A stretch of 7,292 nucleotides of DNA, from contig JAKLDX010000050.1 in NCBI GenBank assembly GCA_022703295.1, positions 1 to 7,292 of the forward strand, in the 5' to 3' direction. How positions within the stretch are numbered: the stretch's first letter is position 1; the number at the start of each line of letters is the position of its first letter. The notes below the pieces were generated by a model that was not told where the DNA came from, did no database searches, and worked only from the letters and a program-made list of their open reading frames with translations. Made by a program: the position numbers and the translations under genes. Source of the DNA: Candidatus Omnitrophota bacterium. GTDB taxonomy: Bacteria; Omnitrophota; Gorgyraeia; 2-01-FULL-45-10. This document shows, piece after piece, positions 5,476 to 7,292 of this stretch.

Positions 5476-6438
5476 TTATTCTATAGGTATCAATATCACT
5501 GTGCCGGTTTTGAGCTTCTTGGAATTTTTAAGCCTCTCCTTGTTAAACTCGTAGAGGTACTGCCATCTATGGCCGTTGCCGAGTTCTTTTTCGGCTATCT
5601 TCCACAGGGAATCGCCCTTCTGTATCGTGTATTCCCTGGTAGAGACCTTTACGGCCCCTTCGACCTTCTCTTCCTTCTCCTCTACGTATTTGCCTTCCTC
5701 TATCTGCTTCGCGTCCTCCGGGGGCTTGCCGCCGTATGCCATCATGACTTCCTCGACCTCCGCCACCATGAACTGGGCATTGCGGTCTTTCTGCATCCCG
5801 ACCAGGTCCGTCACCGGCGAGATCGCGTCAAGTTTTCCGCGGCTTATTATGCGGATCCTCTCTTCAGGTATGCCGCTACTGAGCATGAATTCCCTGACAG
5901 ACTGGCCGCGTTTCTTGCCGAGCTTTTCGTTGTATTTTTCGCTGCCTCGTATATCGCAGTTCCCGGTAATGAGTATGTCGGCCTCGGGGTTTTTCTTTAA
6001 TGCCCTGACCGCGTCTTCCAGGATCGCCCTGGCGTCATCGCGTATATCGGCTTTGTCGTAATCGAAATATATTTTGACGTTCTTGATTATTTTTCTTATC
6101 AGTAAAGACGCCCTCAGCTCCTGCGGCTGCGGCGGCGGTAGCTCCTCTTCTTTATAATCGAATATTATCTTGCGTACGTAGCAGTATCCCCTGTTGCCCC
6201 AGACCTTGCCGGATTGCGGGCCGGGTTCTTTCGGCCACCACCAGTAGCCGCCCTTATCCTTATCGACTACGGGGCCGGGGTTGGCGTCAGTCGGCCACCA
6301 TGAAAATTTTTGCTGGATCTCGTTCTGTTCCTTTTTCCGGACCTCTTCTTTGTCCACGCCGAATCCGGATCCCGCGACAAAGAACAGCATGCTTCCCAAC
6401 AGAATCCCCACAACCGCTATCTTGGAATATTTTTTCAT
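5476..6438 (-). CDS. Secreted OmpA-domain and LysM-domain cell-wall protein
   Basis: This 320-residue protein has two peptidoglycan-binding domains and probably sits in the periplasm or outer envelope. Residues 1 to about 27 form a signal peptide (MKKYSK, a hydrophobic core, then AGSGFG); no lipobox cysteine is present, so cleavage by signal peptidase I is expected. Residues 46-80 hold two tryptophan-rich motifs, WWPTDANPGP and WWWPKEPGP. An OmpA-like domain spans about 120-228, with FDYDKADIRDDA, CDIRGSEKYN (D162) and KKRGQSV (R177). A charged linker follows (about 236-265), then a C-terminal LysM domain (about 269-319: YTIQKGDSLWKIAEKELG to GTVILIP). The ATG at 6438 is preceded by AAGGAGAAGG and lies 26 bp after the metV-like stop; a terminator follows the gene. 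The domains are secure. Its exact role in anchoring or organising the wall is inferred. Confidence 0.9.
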   Translation of the reverse strand: MKKYSKIAVVGILLGSMLFFVAGSGFGVDKEEVRKKEQNEIQQKFSWWPTDANPGPVVDKDKGGYWWWPKEPGPQSGKVWGNRGYCYVRKIIFDYKEEELPPPQPQELRASLLIRKIIKNVKIYFDYDKADIRDDARAILEDAVRALKKNPEADILITGNCDIRGSEKYNEKLGKKRGQSVREFMLSSGIPEERIRIISRGKLDAISPVTDLVGMQKDRNAQFMVAEVEEVMMAYGGKPPEDAKQIEEGKYVEEKEEKVEGAVKVSTREYTIQKGDSLWKIAEKELGNGHRWQYLYEFNKERLKNSKKLKTGTVILIPIE

Positions 6439-6464
6439 ACCACCTTCTCCTTGCTTTAATTTTT

Positions 6465-7118
6465 TCAGGCCGAAGCCCTGATCTCTCTCGGTTTGGTCAA
6501 TTTGGAATAATCTTTTGGCGCTTTTATCTCTTTCAAAAGCCCCAGCTTACCTTGTTTCTTTAATTCATTATATATCAATATCCACGTACAGTCTCTATTT
6601 TTATCGACTTCGCACTTTCCCTTATCCTGCCCTCCGCACGGGCCGTTTAGAAGCGATTTCGGGCATCTCGTTATCGGACATATGAGGCCCGTAAGCTCCA
6701 GGACGCAGTCCCCGCAGGCCGAGCACTTTTCCAGAAAAGAGCCGCTTGAATCTATGGCTCCCATGAATAACGTGTCGCAGCCGACGTGCACAGCCTTTTC
6801 CGCTCTCAGGTTCTCTTTCACCGATTGTATGCCGAGCCCGCAGGCCATCACCAGAATAGCATCGGAAGATTCTATCAACTTCCTGTTCTTGGCCAGCTCC
6901 AGTTTTACCTTCGCCGCTATACAGGGCGCAGCCGGGACGCAATATCCCGTAACTGTTTTGCCCTCTTTTTCTATAAGCTCTTTCATTCTTTTAATATCAT
7001 CCTCGCCGCCCGTCTTACATGTGGTGGAGCATTCCCCGCATCCTATCAGGAATACCCTGGACTGGCCTTCAAGGTGTTTAAGTATTTCTTTAAGTTCTTT
7101 CTGCTTCGTTATTATCAT
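6465..7118 (-). CDS. metV: MetV-like methylenetetrahydrofolate reductase C-terminal-domain protein
   Basis: This 217-residue protein carries the cysteine-rich domain found at the C-terminus of, or as a partner subunit to, some methylenetetrahydrofolate reductases (MetV with MetF in acetogens such as Moorella). Fifteen cysteines are present. They include CGECSTTC (27-34), C60 and C66 in GYCVPAAPC, C93, C114, and the signature CSACGDC (132-138) followed by LICPITRCPKSLLNGPCGG (146-163), C169 and C177. These probably bind Fe-S clusters or zinc; in MetFV complexes the subunit takes part in electron transfer. There is no MetF TIM barrel in this protein. Its ATG overlaps the stop of the upstream membrane protein (TAATG), with AGGG a few bases upstream, so translation is coupled. 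The next gene downstream is the OmpA-LysM protein and not metF. The family is confident; the catalytic partner is not visible here. Confidence 0.88.
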   Translation of the reverse strand: MIITKQKELKEILKHLEGQSRVFLIGCGECSTTCKTGGEDDIKRMKELIEKEGKTVTGYCVPAAPCIAAKVKLELAKNRKLIESSDAILVMACGLGIQSVKENLRAEKAVHVGCDTLFMGAIDSSGSFLEKCSACGDCVLELTGLICPITRCPKSLLNGPCGGQDKGKCEVDKNRDCTWILIYNELKKQGKLGLLKEIKAPKDYSKLTKPREIRASA

Positions 7119-7292
7119 TACAATTTCCCTGTTAACATCAGGATGCCTATTATAACAAATATTGAGGCGCCTACATATCTTATCACATTCGCGCCTATAT
7201 ATTTACTCAAAATCGCGCCCAGAAACACAGAGATCGAAGTCACTACAATATAGCCGCAGATCGACCCCAACAATACAGAAAACGGCCTGCCT
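7118..7292 (-). CDS. C-terminal fragment of a membrane protein, probably GDT1/TMEM165 (UPF0016) family
   Basis: The last 57 codons and stop of a gene enter the window from the right edge, in frame from 7291. They encode two hydrophobic segments (about fragment residues 5-27 and 37-53) separated by AILSKYIGANVIRYVG. The pattern of a small-residue helix, a short basic loop with an amphipathic stretch, then GASIFVIIGILML and an immediate end resembles the C-terminus of GDT1/TMEM165 (UPF0016) proteins, which export Mn2+ or other divalent cations. The diagnostic E-x-G-D-[KR]-[TS] motifs would lie outside the window. The stop codon TAA shares one base with the ATG of the MetV-like gene. Another small multi-pass transporter cannot be excluded. 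Confidence 0.65.
   Translation of the reverse strand, partial: GRPFSVLLGSICGYIVVTSISVFLGAILSKYIGANVIRYVGASIFVIIGILMLTGKL

Noticed and set aside
6622..6942. A 106-codon minus-strand frame inside the MetV-like gene.
   Set aside because: It is out of frame with the conserved cysteine-rich protein, which accounts for the sequence.

Overview
The window is a gene-dense stretch of a bacterial chromosome. Every gene I can support lies on the minus strand, so transcription runs from the right end to the left. The protein set suggests a Gram-negative-type, probably anaerobic bacterium: IscR/IscS/IscU iron-sulfur assembly, a MetV-like protein of methylenetetrahydrofolate reductase, an OmpA-LysM envelope protein, and the RNase Y/YmdB pair. 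Its moderate base composition and WWP-rich OmpA protein remind me of uncultivated lineages such as Omnitrophota, but this taxonomic guess is weak and rests on no search.

Reading in the direction of transcription, 7292-6465 holds the C-terminal end of a membrane protein, probably of the GDT1/TMEM165 (UPF0016) family. It overlaps by one base the start of a cysteine-rich MetV-like protein. Next, at 6438-5476, comes a secreted OmpA/LysM peptidoglycan-binding protein, closed by a strong intrinsic terminator (5451-5421). Between that terminator and the next promoter sits a non-coding 237-bp element (5174-5410) with imperfect terminal inverted repeats, best described as MITE-like.

A second transcription unit begins at a near-ideal sigma-70-type promoter (TTGACA, 17 bp, TATAAA). 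Its -35 box lies inside a perfect 9+7+9 dyad (5139-5163) that matches, as I recall it, the IscR type 1 operator consensus at all but one position. The unit reads iscR (5123-4689), iscS/nifS (4671-3496), iscU (3326-2922), 5-formyltetrahydrofolate cyclo-ligase (2913-2365), rny (2220-646) and ymdB (621 to the left edge, truncated). The predicted transcription start falls within a few bases of the iscR start codon, so the iscR message may be leaderless. Two spacers in this unit carry imperfect palindromic repeat elements: iscS-iscU (3327-3495) and cyclo-ligase-rny (2221-2364).

Functionally, iscR, iscS and iscU form a compact, probably autoregulated Fe-S assembly module. The cyclo-ligase and the MetV-like protein both serve folate one-carbon metabolism, and the latter is probably an Fe-S or zinc protein. 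RNase Y and YmdB form a conserved pair linked to mRNA turnover. I found no RNA genes, CRISPR arrays or transposase genes. The most interesting signals are regulatory and repetitive: the IscR-type operator/promoter, the possible leaderless message, and the palindromic elements.
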